Assembly: GCF_003244875.1 (NCBI RefSeq)
Contig: NZ_LXXZ01000098.1
Span: 1 to 64,000, forward strand
DNA: 64,000 nt
Origin: Stenotrophomonas sepilia
GTDB taxonomy: Bacteria; Pseudomonadota; Gammaproteobacteria; Xanthomonadales; Xanthomonadaceae
Direction of reading: 5' to 3'
The position numbers and the translations under genes are program-made. Shown piece by piece: positions 25,368-33,056 of the stretch (its first letter is position 1; each line of letters opens with the position of its first letter). Below the pieces are notes generated by a model. The model worked only from the letters and a program-made list of their open reading frames with translations, was not told the origin of the DNA and did no database searches.

Positions 25368-26537
25368 TCAGTAGGGCACCCAAGCATCGCGCCATGCACT
25401 GCCCATACCGGGGCGATATGCCTCGGCATTGACGTTGCACCACGCCCCTTCCGGGAACGGGCGGCAGGCGTACAGCTTGCCGTCGGTGCCCTTTACCACG
25501 GTCTGGCCGGGGACGTAGCTGCCAATGCCTGCGGGGTACACGTGGTCGAAATCACCGCCCGGCGACGGCGTGCCCGCGTCGGGCACCCGGGTGTCGAGCT
25601 GGAAGCGGTTGCCGTCCTTCAGGTACACCCGGTTGTCGGTGGCCGAGGCCGCCGGCGTGATCACGCCGTTGCTGAGCACGCCCACGCGTGCGTGCTGCGC
25701 ACTGGCATTGACCTTGCGTGCCAGCACCAGCGGCCACTGTGCGGCGGCAGTCTGGCCGCTGGCCAGCGTGGCTTCCACGCGTTCGACATCATTGCCGTTG
25801 GCATTGAACACGCGCAGCGCCAACGTGGTGCCGACCGGCAGCTCGCCGCGCGCGGTGACCGGGCCGGCATCCTGCCACTGTGTTGCCGGTGCCGTTCCGC
25901 CGCCGCCCTGGAAGCGCACATCCATGCAGGTATAGAACGCCTCGGTCGAATCCGAGCGCTGCCAGGTGTTGTAGATCACATGCTGGCCGCTGCGCTGCGG
26001 CAACGTGCATTGCAGCTTGTAGGTGCCATCGGCCGACAGCGGTGTATTGCCCAGGGTGCAGAACTCCTGCAGGTCGGCCCAGCGCAGCGGGCCGCCCGGC
26101 TGCCAGCCTTCGCGGGTGACGAAGAAGCGCCAGTCACGGGTGGCGTGCGGTGCGGTCGCCTTGAACACGAAGGTGAACCTGCCATTGGCATCGGGCTGGA
26201 TCGGCGTGGTCTGCCAGTCACTGCGGTTCACATCCAGCCCGCGGAAGGTCGGGTTGTTGCCGCTGCACAGCTTGCCGTCGGGTACCACGGCCTGGTGGTT
26301 GCCATTGGCGTTGGCCTGGTTGATGCCGTTCCAGTCGTAGAACGCCTGCGAACCGCCGATGGCCTTGGCGGCGGCACAGGCCGGGTTGGTCGGGTTCTCG
26401 GGGTTGCCCTGGAAACAGGCGTAGACGCGGCTGACAGGCGTGGTCATGGTGCCGTGGGCGAACGCGTTGCCGGCCAGGCACAGGCCCGCAGCCACGAACG
26501 AGGTGGCCAGCAACAGCGGTGTGGATCGGAATGACAT
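25368..26537 (-). CDS. Secreted lytic polysaccharide monooxygenase (AA10) with chitin-binding domain, copy 2
   Basis: It has 389 residues and the same architecture as the downstream copy. The signal peptide ends ...GNAFA with mature His28 (HGTMTTPVSR), and the second brace His is in PHATRDWRFF. The GbpA-like domain and the C-terminal YACRPFPEGAWCN domain are retained, while the signal peptide and linkers differ. ATG at 26537 has AAGGA upstream; an upstream in-frame extension lacks a signal peptide and is rejected. The pair probably arose by tandem duplication. Confidence 0.92.
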   Translation of the reverse strand: MSFRSTPLLLATSFVAAGLCLAGNAFAHGTMTTPVSRVYACFQGNPENPTNPACAAAKAIGGSQAFYDWNGINQANANGNHQAVVPDGKLCSGNNPTFRGLDVNRSDWQTTPIQPDANGRFTFVFKATAPHATRDWRFFVTREGWQPGGPLRWADLQEFCTLGNTPLSADGTYKLQCTLPQRSGQHVIYNTWQRSDSTEAFYTCMDVRFQGGGGTAPATQWQDAGPVTARGELPVGTTLALRVFNANGNDVERVEATLASGQTAAAQWPLVLARKVNASAQHARVGVLSNGVITPAASATDNRVYLKDGNRFQLDTRVPDAGTPSPGGDFDHVYPAGIGSYVPGQTVVKGTDGKLYACRPFPEGAWCNVNAEAYRPGMGSAWRDAWVPY

Positions 26538-26730
26538 GGCGCATCCTTGTGGTCGTCGAAAGGGAACGGTGACCGCAGGCGCTGCGCTGCGCGGCGGACT
26601 TCCGGCGGCACCACGGCGAGTATCGAGTCGCGATGCAGGCGACGGAACCATCGAAGTGCCGATCCGTGACTGCGCATGTGAAGCCCTTCCCGCAGGCTTC
26701 ACGCAGGGCTGAACGGATGCGCTGTATGTC

Positions 26731-26757
26731 ACGTGATCGGCGTGGCATCGATCACGT
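26731..26757. promoter_or_regulatory. 9-bp inverted repeat ACGTGATCG-N9-CGATCACGT
   Basis: A perfect dyad lies about 195 bases upstream of LPMO copy 2 and just past the DUF1203 gene stop. A further ATCACG half-site follows. It may be an operator for the LPMO genes or a stem at the end of the DUF1203 transcript. Confidence 0.4.
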
Positions 26758-26770
26758 CATGGAGATCACG

Positions 26771-27256
26771 CTACGCGGTCCCGGTACCCACCCGATCTGC
26801 CTGGCATGAGAAACAGCCATGCGCCGCGTTGTGCAGCTGGACGAATGCCACCGACGGGTCGGCAAACAGTGCATCCAGATGGTCGGCCACCTCGGTGCCC
26901 GCACAGACCTGGGCACCGCACATCAGCGCGGCGTGGTCATAGGCACGCATCGAAATCATCCGGCGCTGCACATACGGGGGCACCTCGCCCGGCGTCAGCA
27001 CGCAACGGGTCACGCCGCGCTGCACGAAGATCGGGCCGGCGGCGCGGTACGGCGAATGCAGCGGCAGGTGGACGTGGGACAGCAGGAGCAGCTCGCTGCC
27101 AGGCGCGGGATCGCTCAGGCTGATCCGGCAGGGATGTCCGCCGTTGGCGCCGGCCCAGCGACGCTGGATGCCGAGCGCGGCGAGCGCGCTGTCGCTCATC
27201 TCGAACAGGTGCAGGAAGGGGCGATGGTCGATGCCACCGAGGTACCACGTGTGCAT
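26771..27256 (-). CDS. DUF1203 domain-containing protein
   Basis: The 161-residue protein fits DUF1203 along its whole length. Visible features are GHPCRISLSDPAPGSELLLL near residue 40, YRAAGPIFVQ, and a C-terminal QLHNAAHGCFSCQADR segment with a CxxC-like pair. The family's function is unknown. There is no signal peptide. It stands alone on the minus strand between the LPMO pair and a plus-strand operon. Confidence 0.85.
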   Translation of the reverse strand: MHTWYLGGIDHRPFLHLFEMSDSALAALGIQRRWAGANGGHPCRISLSDPAPGSELLLLSHVHLPLHSPYRAAGPIFVQRGVTRCVLTPGEVPPYVQRRMISMRAYDHAALMCGAQVCAGTEVADHLDALFADPSVAFVQLHNAAHGCFSCQADRVGTGTA

Positions 27257-27552
27257 GGGCGTCTCCTGGGTCTGCGGCGGATTCTGCGCGCGCGCCGGCG
27301 GCCGTGCTCGCCGTTTTCAGACCCCGCATCGCCGTCGGGCCGGGGCAATGGCCCATGGGGCGCTGCGGTCCGCCGCCGATGCCGCCCTGTGCCGGCCGAG
27401 GCCGAGGGGCGGGACCGCCTGGTCTGCGCGCCGTTGGCGGCGGATTCGTCATTGCCCATCGCCGTCGGCGCGCTGCCCGTGTAAGTTGGGTCACATCTTC
27501 CGCGGCAGCCCGTCGTGGTCGACAGGAACGTCCTCCAGGGGAAACGAGCACG

Positions 27553-29079
27553 ATGCAAAGACACCACCTCGCGCTGGCCGGGATGCTGGCCAGCCTGATG
27601 CTTGCCGGGTGCAGCCAGCCGCCGCCGGCCGACGCCGGAAGCGCCAGCGATGCACCCAGCCGCCGCTTCGGCACGATCGACTTCCAGCCCTGCACGCTGT
27701 CTACCGAAGGCGCCAGCGCCAACGTGGAGGCGCAGTGCGCCACCCTGCAGGTGCCGGAGGACCGGGCCCAGCCCGGCGGTCGCCGGATCGGCCTGCGTAT
27801 CGCCTGGCTGGAATCGGGCAGCAGCGGCGCCAGCCAGCCGGACCCGGTGTTCTTCCTGGCCGGCGGCCCCGGCCAGGCGGCCAGCGAGGTGGCGGTCATC
27901 GTCGACACTGCACTGCGCCAGGTCCGCAAACAGCGCGACGTGTTCCTGATCGACCAGCGCGGCACCGGCGGCTCCAACCCGCTCAGCTGCCTGGGCGCGG
28001 ACGGCAAGCCGCTGCAGGTGGACGAGGATGCCGCGCCTTCCGAGGCAGCGTTGCGCGACTACGCCCAGCGCTGCGCCGCATCGCTGCAGGGGCGTGCCGA
28101 TGCGCGCTTCTACACCACCACCGAGGCGATCGCCGATCTGGATGCGGTGCGTGCGGCGCTCGGTGTGGACCAGCTCAACCTGGTTGGCGGCTCCTACGGT
28201 ACCCGCGTGGCCCAGCGCTATGCCGGGGCCTACCCGCAGCACACCCGCAGCATCGTCATCGATGGCGTGGTACCGAACGAGCTGGTGGTCGGTGGCGACT
28301 TCGCAACCACCTTCGAGGATGCGATCGCCCTGCAGTCGGCGCAGTGCCGCAAGGATGCCGCGTGCAGCAAGCGTTTCCCGACCGATACCCGCGCGCAGCT
28401 GCGCAGCGTGGTCGACTCCCTGCGCCGTGCACCGGTCTCGCTCGAGTATCGCGACCCGGGTACCAACGCACCCCGGCAGGATGTCCTGACGCCGGACAGC
28501 GTGGTCGGCCTTGCCTTCGCCTTCTCCTACGTGCCGCAGTATTCCTCGCTGCTGCCACTGGTGCTGGATGAAGCCGCACAGGGGCGCTATGCCCCGTTGG
28601 CATCGCTGGCGCGCGGCGCGAACCGCAGCATGGATTTCCAGATCAACCGCGGCATGCAATGGTCGGTGATCTGCAGCGAGGATGCGCCGCGCTACCACGC
28701 GCCGGCCGAAGATCCCGAACGCCTGTTCGGCAACGAGGTCGCCAGCGCGTTCTTCGCGGCCTGCCCGGTGTGGCCGCACCGTCCGGCGCCGGCAACCGAT
28801 GCCGTGCCGCTGCGCAGCGACGTGCCGGCACTGCTGCTGTCCGGTGAGCTGGACCCGGTGACGCCGCCGCGCTACGCCGCACAGGTGCTCAAGGGCCTGC
28901 CCAACGGCCGTGCGCTGGTCGCCCGTGGCCAGGGCCATGGCACGTTGACCGCCGGCTGCATGCCGCGGCTGCTCGGACAGTTCATCGACAAGACCGATGC
29001 CAAGGCGCTGGATGCCGGCTGCCTGGACACGCTGAGCTACGTGCCGGCGTTCACCTCGTTCAACGGATGGGAACCATGA
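27553..29079 (+). CDS. Lipoprotein alpha/beta hydrolase, tripeptidyl-aminopeptidase type
   Basis: The 508-residue protein begins MQRHHLALAGMLASLMLAGC, a lipoprotein signal with lipobox LAGC. The hydrolase fold has FLAGGPGQA (oxyanion loop), nucleophile Ser in VGGSYGTR, acid in LSGELDPVTPP and His in RGQGHGTL. A TAP-like C-terminal domain is present. It resembles the SlpD/SlpE-type proteases. AGGGGA precedes the ATG. Its stop overlaps the start of an ABC ATPase gene (ATGA), so the three genes form an operon. Confidence 0.88.
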   Translation: MQRHHLALAGMLASLMLAGCSQPPPADAGSASDAPSRRFGTIDFQPCTLSTEGASANVEAQCATLQVPEDRAQPGGRRIGLRIAWLESGSSGASQPDPVFFLAGGPGQAASEVAVIVDTALRQVRKQRDVFLIDQRGTGGSNPLSCLGADGKPLQVDEDAAPSEAALRDYAQRCAASLQGRADARFYTTTEAIADLDAVRAALGVDQLNLVGGSYGTRVAQRYAGAYPQHTRSIVIDGVVPNELVVGGDFATTFEDAIALQSAQCRKDAACSKRFPTDTRAQLRSVVDSLRRAPVSLEYRDPGTNAPRQDVLTPDSVVGLAFAFSYVPQYSSLLPLVLDEAAQGRYAPLASLARGANRSMDFQINRGMQWSVICSEDAPRYHAPAEDPERLFGNEVASAFFAACPVWPHRPAPATDAVPLRSDVPALLLSGELDPVTPPRYAAQVLKGLPNGRALVARGQGHGTLTAGCMPRLLGQFIDKTDAKALDAGCLDTLSYVPAFTSFNGWEP

Positions 29080-29822
29080 TCGTCGCCGACAACCTGCACA
29101 AGGCCTTCGATACCCGCACGGGCCGCATCCAGGCGGTCGCCAACGTCGGCTTCCGCGCCGGGGATGGGCAGATCACCGGCCTGCTCGGCCCCAATGGTGC
29201 CGGCAAGACCACCACCATGCGCATGCTGTACACACTGATGACGCCCGACCAGGGCAGCATCACTGTCGATGGCATCGATGCCGCCCTCAATCCGGTGGAG
29301 GTGCGCCGCCACCTGGGCGTGCTGCCCGATGCGCGTGGCGTCTACAAGCGCCTGACCGCGCGCGAGAACATCGCCTACTTCGGCGAACTGCATGGCCTGT
29401 CTGCCGAGCGCATCCGCGAACGCATCGAGGTGCTGTCGCACGCGCTGGACATGGGGGACATCCTCGACCGGCAGACCGATGGTTTCTCGCAGGGCCAGCG
29501 CACCAAGACCGCGATTGCCCGCGCGCTGGTGCACGACCCGCGCAACGTCATCCTCGACGAACCGACCAACGGCCTGGATGTGATGACCACGCGCGCGCTG
29601 CGCCGCTTCCTGCTGGGCCTGCGCGAAGAGGGGCGCTGCGTGATCCTGTCCAGCCACATCATGCAGGAGGTGGGCGCGTTGTGTGACCACATCGTGATCA
29701 TCGCCAAGGGCACGGTGATGGCTGCCGGCAGCGCCGACGAGCTGCGTGCGCAGGCCGGCGAAGCCAATCTTGAGGACGCGTTCGTGAAACTGATCGGCAG
29801 CGAAGAGGGCCTGCACGCATGA
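29076..29822 (+). CDS. natA: ABC transporter ATP-binding protein, NatA type
   Basis: The 248-residue ATPase has Walker A GPNGAGKTT, signature FSQGQRTKTAIARAL, Walker B NVILDEPTNGLD and the switch His in SSHIMQEV. NatA of Bacillus works with NatB in sodium export. The symbol is given by similarity only, and the real cargo here is unproven. The start at 29076 overlaps the hydrolase stop; an ATG nine bases upstream is also possible. It overlaps the permease gene by four bases. Confidence 0.82.
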   Translation: MIVADNLHKAFDTRTGRIQAVANVGFRAGDGQITGLLGPNGAGKTTTMRMLYTLMTPDQGSITVDGIDAALNPVEVRRHLGVLPDARGVYKRLTARENIAYFGELHGLSAERIRERIEVLSHALDMGDILDRQTDGFSQGQRTKTAIARALVHDPRNVILDEPTNGLDVMTTRALRRFLLGLREEGRCVILSSHIMQEVGALCDHIVIIAKGTVMAAGSADELRAQAGEANLEDAFVKLIGSEEGLHA

Positions 29823-31003
29823 GCATGATGTCGACCCTGATGACGGTGATGCGCAAGGAACTGCGCGACCTGTCGCGTGACCGCCGCACGCTGCTGCTGA
29901 CCCTGCTGTTCGGGCCGCTGCTGTACCCGGTGCTGCTGCTGGGCATGGGCAAGCTGGCCGAGAGCCGGGTACGCACCCAGATCGAAGAGCCGTTGCAGAT
30001 CCCGACCATCGGCGCCGGGAACGCGCCGAACCTGGTGCGCTTCCTCGCCGCACAGGGCCTCAATGCCGCACCGGCACCGAAGGACCTGGCCGAGGCCATC
30101 CGCACCCAGGACATCGATGTGGCGCTGCGCATCAGCGATGACTTCGGCAAGGACTGGGCCGAGGGCAAGCCGGCGCTGGTGGAGGTGATCAAGGACAGCA
30201 CGCGTCGCGCGGCCGAAGTACCCAGTGCACGCCTGGAAGCGGCGCTGGCCACCTACAACGGCCAGGTCGGTGCACTGCGCCTGATGGCACGCGGCATCGA
30301 CGCACAGGTGGCACGCCCGCTGGACGTGGCGCGCCAGGACCTGGCCAGTGCCGAGGCCAAGCGCGGCATGATCCTGTCGATGCTGCTGCCGGTACTGCTG
30401 ACGCTGACCTCGTTCATCGGTGGCGCCTACCTGGTGATGGACGCCACCGCCGGCGAGCGCGAGCGGCAGTCGCTGGAACCCCTGCTGGCCACGCCGGGTT
30501 CGCGCAGCGCGATCGTCAGCGGCAAGATCGCCGCCGCCTGCGTGGTCGGTTTCGTGTCGCTGCTGCTGACCCTGGTCGCGTTCAAGGTGAGCGCGCAGAT
30601 CGCACCCGGCAACATCGGCCGCCAGTTCAACATGAACGTCGGCTCGATGCTGCAGATGCTGCTGGTGATGTTGCCGATGCTGCTGATCGGCACCTCGCTG
30701 CTGACCTTCCTGTCGGCCGCGGCCAAGAGCATGAAGGAAGCGCAGAGCCACATGACCTGGCTGATGCTGCTGCCGATGCTGCCCGGCTACGCACTGGTGG
30801 CCTATCCGCTGAAGAGCGAGCTGTGGCAGTACGCCGTGCCGTTCCTGTCGCAGAACCAGATGCTGCTGAAAGTGATCCGCCACGAGATCATCACCCCGGC
30901 GGTCTGGGCGATCTACCTTGGCGCCAGCCTCGGCCTGGCCGCCGTGCTGTGGTTCGCCGCCGTGCGCCGCTATCACAACGAGCGCCTGGCCATCTCTGGC
31001 TGA
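29819..31003 (+). CDS. natB: ABC transporter permease, NatB type
   Basis: The 394-residue permease has one N-terminal helix (RTLLLTLLFGPLLYPVLLLGM), a large extracytoplasmic domain of about 150 residues, and five or six C-terminal helices. These start near SMLLPVLLTLTSFIGGAYLVMD with the conserved GERERQSLEPLLATP. This is the NatB/ABC-2 layout. It is the last gene of the hydrolase-ATPase-permease operon, and a RAYT-associated repeat begins two bases after its stop. Confidence 0.85.
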   Translation: MSMMSTLMTVMRKELRDLSRDRRTLLLTLLFGPLLYPVLLLGMGKLAESRVRTQIEEPLQIPTIGAGNAPNLVRFLAAQGLNAAPAPKDLAEAIRTQDIDVALRISDDFGKDWAEGKPALVEVIKDSTRRAAEVPSARLEAALATYNGQVGALRLMARGIDAQVARPLDVARQDLASAEAKRGMILSMLLPVLLTLTSFIGGAYLVMDATAGERERQSLEPLLATPGSRSAIVSGKIAAACVVGFVSLLLTLVAFKVSAQIAPGNIGRQFNMNVGSMLQMLLVMLPMLLIGTSLLTFLSAAAKSMKEAQSHMTWLMLLPMLPGYALVAYPLKSELWQYAVPFLSQNQMLLKVIRHEIITPAVWAIYLGASLGLAAVLWFAAVRRYHNERLAISG

Positions 31004-31004
31004 C

Positions 31005-31050
31005 CAAAAAGGGGACGGAGGGGATTAAGTCGTTTCTGCCTCTCCCGTCC
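31005..31050. repeat. RAYT-associated REP, left copy (hairpin)
   Basis: AAAAAGGGGACGGAGGGGAT is followed by TAAGTCG and then CTCTCCCGTCCCC, so GGGGACGG and CCGTCCCC can pair. The stop codon and last residues of the transposase lie inside it. An inverted copy sits at 31828-31856 on the other side of the transposase. Confidence 0.8.
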
Positions 31051-31735
31051 CCTGCTTGCGCGGGCGCCCTCGTCTGCGCATCACCACGGGGCGTCCCAGC
31101 GTCTGTTCCACCATCCGCAGGAATGCAGCGTCCCCCATTGGGCTTTGCCTGGCACTGTGGTTGCGGATCGCAGGTACGTCGGCGGATGCATTCACGTCGC
31201 GCAGGAACTCGGCATACAACGACGCCCTTTTCCGAGCGGTCGCTGCCAGTGCTTTGAACGCAGGATGCGGTGTCAGCATCGGATCATCGCGTCGTTGAAG
31301 GTTGCCGTGCACGCTGGACCACGGATGATCTTCGGCGCTGACCGCAATTCCGGCACGAACCGGATTGCGTTCGATGTAGCGGTATACGCTGAGAAGATAG
31401 GCATCGCTGTCGATCATCGAGGAATGGAAGCGACCCTGCCACAGCGGCCCACTGCGTCCGTGCCGCTGGTTGAACGCCTGCACGTAGTTGTTGCCCTGCA
31501 TGCGCATTGCGCCCGCCAGTCCCTGCTGTGTGGACGGCGTGGCGAGCAGATGGATGTGGTTGCCCATCAGGACATAGGCATGCAGTGCGACGTGGTGCTT
31601 GAGGAATGCGCTGTGCAACAGATGCAGGAACAGTTGGCGGTCGACGTCGTCGATGAAGATCGCGCCCTTGTTCACGCCGCGCTGGATCACGTGATAGGCC
31701 TGGCCTGCCAGCATCAGGCGTGCTTGTCGGGGCAT
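31025..31735 (-). CDS. REP-associated tyrosine transposase (RAYT)
   Basis: The 236-residue Y1-type transposase (IS200/IS605 superfamily) has the HUH motif as HIH at 60-62 (MGNHIHLL). The likely catalytic Tyr is at 84 in NNYVQAFNQRH. Other family features are QARLMLAGQAYHVIQRG at the start and YRYIERNPVRAG. RAYTs cut and move REP elements and are domesticated single-copy genes. Inverted copies of one REP family flank this gene, and its last codons lie in the left copy, so that family is the probable cognate. Confidence 0.92.
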   Translation of the reverse strand: MPRQARLMLAGQAYHVIQRGVNKGAIFIDDVDRQLFLHLLHSAFLKHHVALHAYVLMGNHIHLLATPSTQQGLAGAMRMQGNNYVQAFNQRHGRSGPLWQGRFHSSMIDSDAYLLSVYRYIERNPVRAGIAVSAEDHPWSSVHGNLQRRDDPMLTPHPAFKALAATARKRASLYAEFLRDVNASADVPAIRNHSARQSPMGDAAFLRMVEQTLGRPVVMRRRGRPRKQGTGEAETT

Positions 31736-31827
31736 GGGATCTGGAGACTGGACGGGGTTTCAGCCTGTCATTGCGGCCGCGAAGCCGGACATCAGGCAAC
31801 GCCGCGAAGCCGCGTCGGATGAGTCAG

Positions 31828-31856
31828 AAGCGACTTAATCCCTTCCGTCCCCTTTT
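31828..31856. repeat. RAYT-associated REP, right copy (inverted)
   Basis: AAGCGACTTAATCCCTTCCG then TCCCCTTTT is the inverted counterpart of the repeat at 31005-31050. The stop codon of the AraC gene lies within it. Confidence 0.8.
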
Positions 31857-32641
31857 GCGTCTTTTGCGTACCGCGCAGGCGTCACCCCCATCTCGCGCTT
31901 GAACACGGTGATGAACGCGCTCGGGGTGTCGTAGCCCATCGACAGCGCAACGCTGATCACCGGCTCGCCGGCCAGCAGGCGTGGCAGCGACAGCAGCACG
32001 CGCAGGCGCTGCCGCCAATGGCCCAGGGTCATGCCTGTTTCGGCCTGCCACCGGCGGGCGAGGCTGCGGCCGGACAGTCCGTTGGCGGCTGCCCACGCTT
32101 CGACGCTGCGAAGGTCGTCCGGCGACCGTGCCAGCGCCGCCGCGATCCGCCGCAACCGTCGATCCTGCGGTTGTGGCAAGGCAAGCGGCAAAGGCGTGCT
32201 GGCGGCGATCTCATCGGTGATCACGCCGGCCAGGCGTGCCTGCGCGGCGTCCAGCGCCTGATGTGGCCAACTCAGTGCGCGCATCATCGCCGCCTGCAAC
32301 AGCACGTTCGGCTGGAAAATGCGCGGCACGGCGGGCAGCTCCAGACAGGCTTCGGCGTTGAAGTACAGGCTCCAGCCATCGAATGCCTCTGCCCCTACCA
32401 GGGCGTGGGGCAGCAAGGGCGGTATCCAGGCAACGTGCCCCGCCGACAGCAACCAGTGCAGATCGCCGGCCTCGATCCGCAGCAGGCCGTGGTGGGCACC
32501 CAGCACTTGGCCGCGCACGTGCTGGTGGCGCGCGGTGCGGCGCCGTCCGGGCACCCGCAGCTGCGAGGCCAGGACGAGTGGACCGCCTTCGGCGTTCGCC
32601 AATGCGGGGTCAATCAACATGGGTGATGTCTGATCTGCCAT
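31835..32641 (-). CDS. AraC family transcriptional regulator
   Basis: The protein has an N-terminal cupin-like sensor domain (VRGQVLGAHHGLLRIEAGDLHWLLSAGHVAWIPPLLPHAL) and a C-terminal pair of AraC helix-turn-helices (VEAWAAANGLSGRSLARRWQAETGMTLGHW...VALSMGYDTPSAFITVFKREMGVTPARY). It belongs to the AraC_binding/HTH_18 type. The start may be ATG at 32641 or 32620; neither has a clear Shine-Dalgarno. Its final residues (KGDGRD) and stop are encoded by the REP copy. It is divergent from a small gene, with dyads between. Confidence 0.87.
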   Translation of the reverse strand: MADQTSPMLIDPALANAEGGPLVLASQLRVPGRRRTARHQHVRGQVLGAHHGLLRIEAGDLHWLLSAGHVAWIPPLLPHALVGAEAFDGWSLYFNAEACLELPAVPRIFQPNVLLQAAMMRALSWPHQALDAAQARLAGVITDEIAASTPLPLALPQPQDRRLRRIAAALARSPDDLRSVEAWAAANGLSGRSLARRWQAETGMTLGHWRQRLRVLLSLPRLLAGEPVISVALSMGYDTPSAFITVFKREMGVTPARYAKDAKGDGRD

Positions 32642-32674
32642 ATCCAATGGCAGTTATACGGCAGAAGTGCCGCT
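32635..32674. promoter_or_regulatory. Tandem dyads between the AraC gene and the small plus-strand gene
   Basis: CTGCCAT-N5-ATGGCAG (32636-32654) and CGGCA-N4-TGCCG (about 32660-32673) lie in the divergent intergenic region. A minus-strand TATAAC between them could be the regulator's -10. The AraC protein probably acts here on itself and its neighbour. Confidence 0.5.
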
Positions 32675-32719
32675 GGCTGGGCGGCACACTGGGTTTCCGA
32701 TCCCACCGGAGCATCACCC

Positions 32720-32974
32720 ATGCAGCCACACGACATCCTTCCCGACCATCAGAACGAGGTGCAGGTGAACGGCCTCACCGTGCGCAAGGGCAGCGTCGGC
32801 GCCTTCCTCGCCAGCGTCCGTGACTGGCAGGACCCCGCCAGCGATGACGCCACCCGCGCCACCGCCGAAGCCGACCTGCGTGCGCTGCTGCCGGGCCTGC
32901 ATGCGCTGGGCCTGTTCCAGGTGTTGGCCGCGCGTGATCCGGCACTGCAACGCCTGATCGACAGCCTCTCCTGA
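32720..32974 (+). CDS. Small hypothetical protein
   Basis: The 84-residue acidic protein begins MQPHDILPDHQNEVQVNGLT and is predicted mostly helical in its C-terminal half. No family is recognised. It is divergent from the AraC gene and shares its intergenic dyads, so it may be a target of that regulator. A strong terminator hairpin follows its stop after five bases. Confidence 0.65.
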   Translation: MQPHDILPDHQNEVQVNGLTVRKGSVGAFLASVRDWQDPASDDATRATAEADLRALLPGLHALGLFQVLAARDPALQRLIDSLS

Positions 32975-33006
32975 AACGAACACGGCCCGGACATGCCGGG
33001 CCGTGT
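32971..33006 (-). terminator. Strong hairpin terminator (11-bp stem)
   Basis: ACACGGCCCGG and CCGGGCCGTGT flank a five-base loop. On the minus strand TTCGTTTC follows the stem, which suits termination of the TonB-domain gene. On the plus strand it lies directly after the small hypothetical gene and may serve both. Confidence 0.75.
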
Positions 33007-33021
33007 GGTCATTGCGGGGCG

Positions 33022-33052
33022 GAAACGACTTAATCCCCTCCGTCCCCTTTTC
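33022..33052. repeat. RAYT-associated REP, third copy
   Basis: GAAACGACTTAATCCCCTCC followed by GTCCCCTTTT has the same orientation as the copy at 31828. It lies between the terminator and the stop of the TonB-domain gene. Confidence 0.8.
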
Positions 33053-33056
33053 GTGG

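Noticed and set aside
31005-32700. Recent horizontal island or IS element around the transposase
   Set aside because: RAYTs are domesticated single-copy genes. Codon use looks like the neighbours, and I see no target duplication or other mobile genes.
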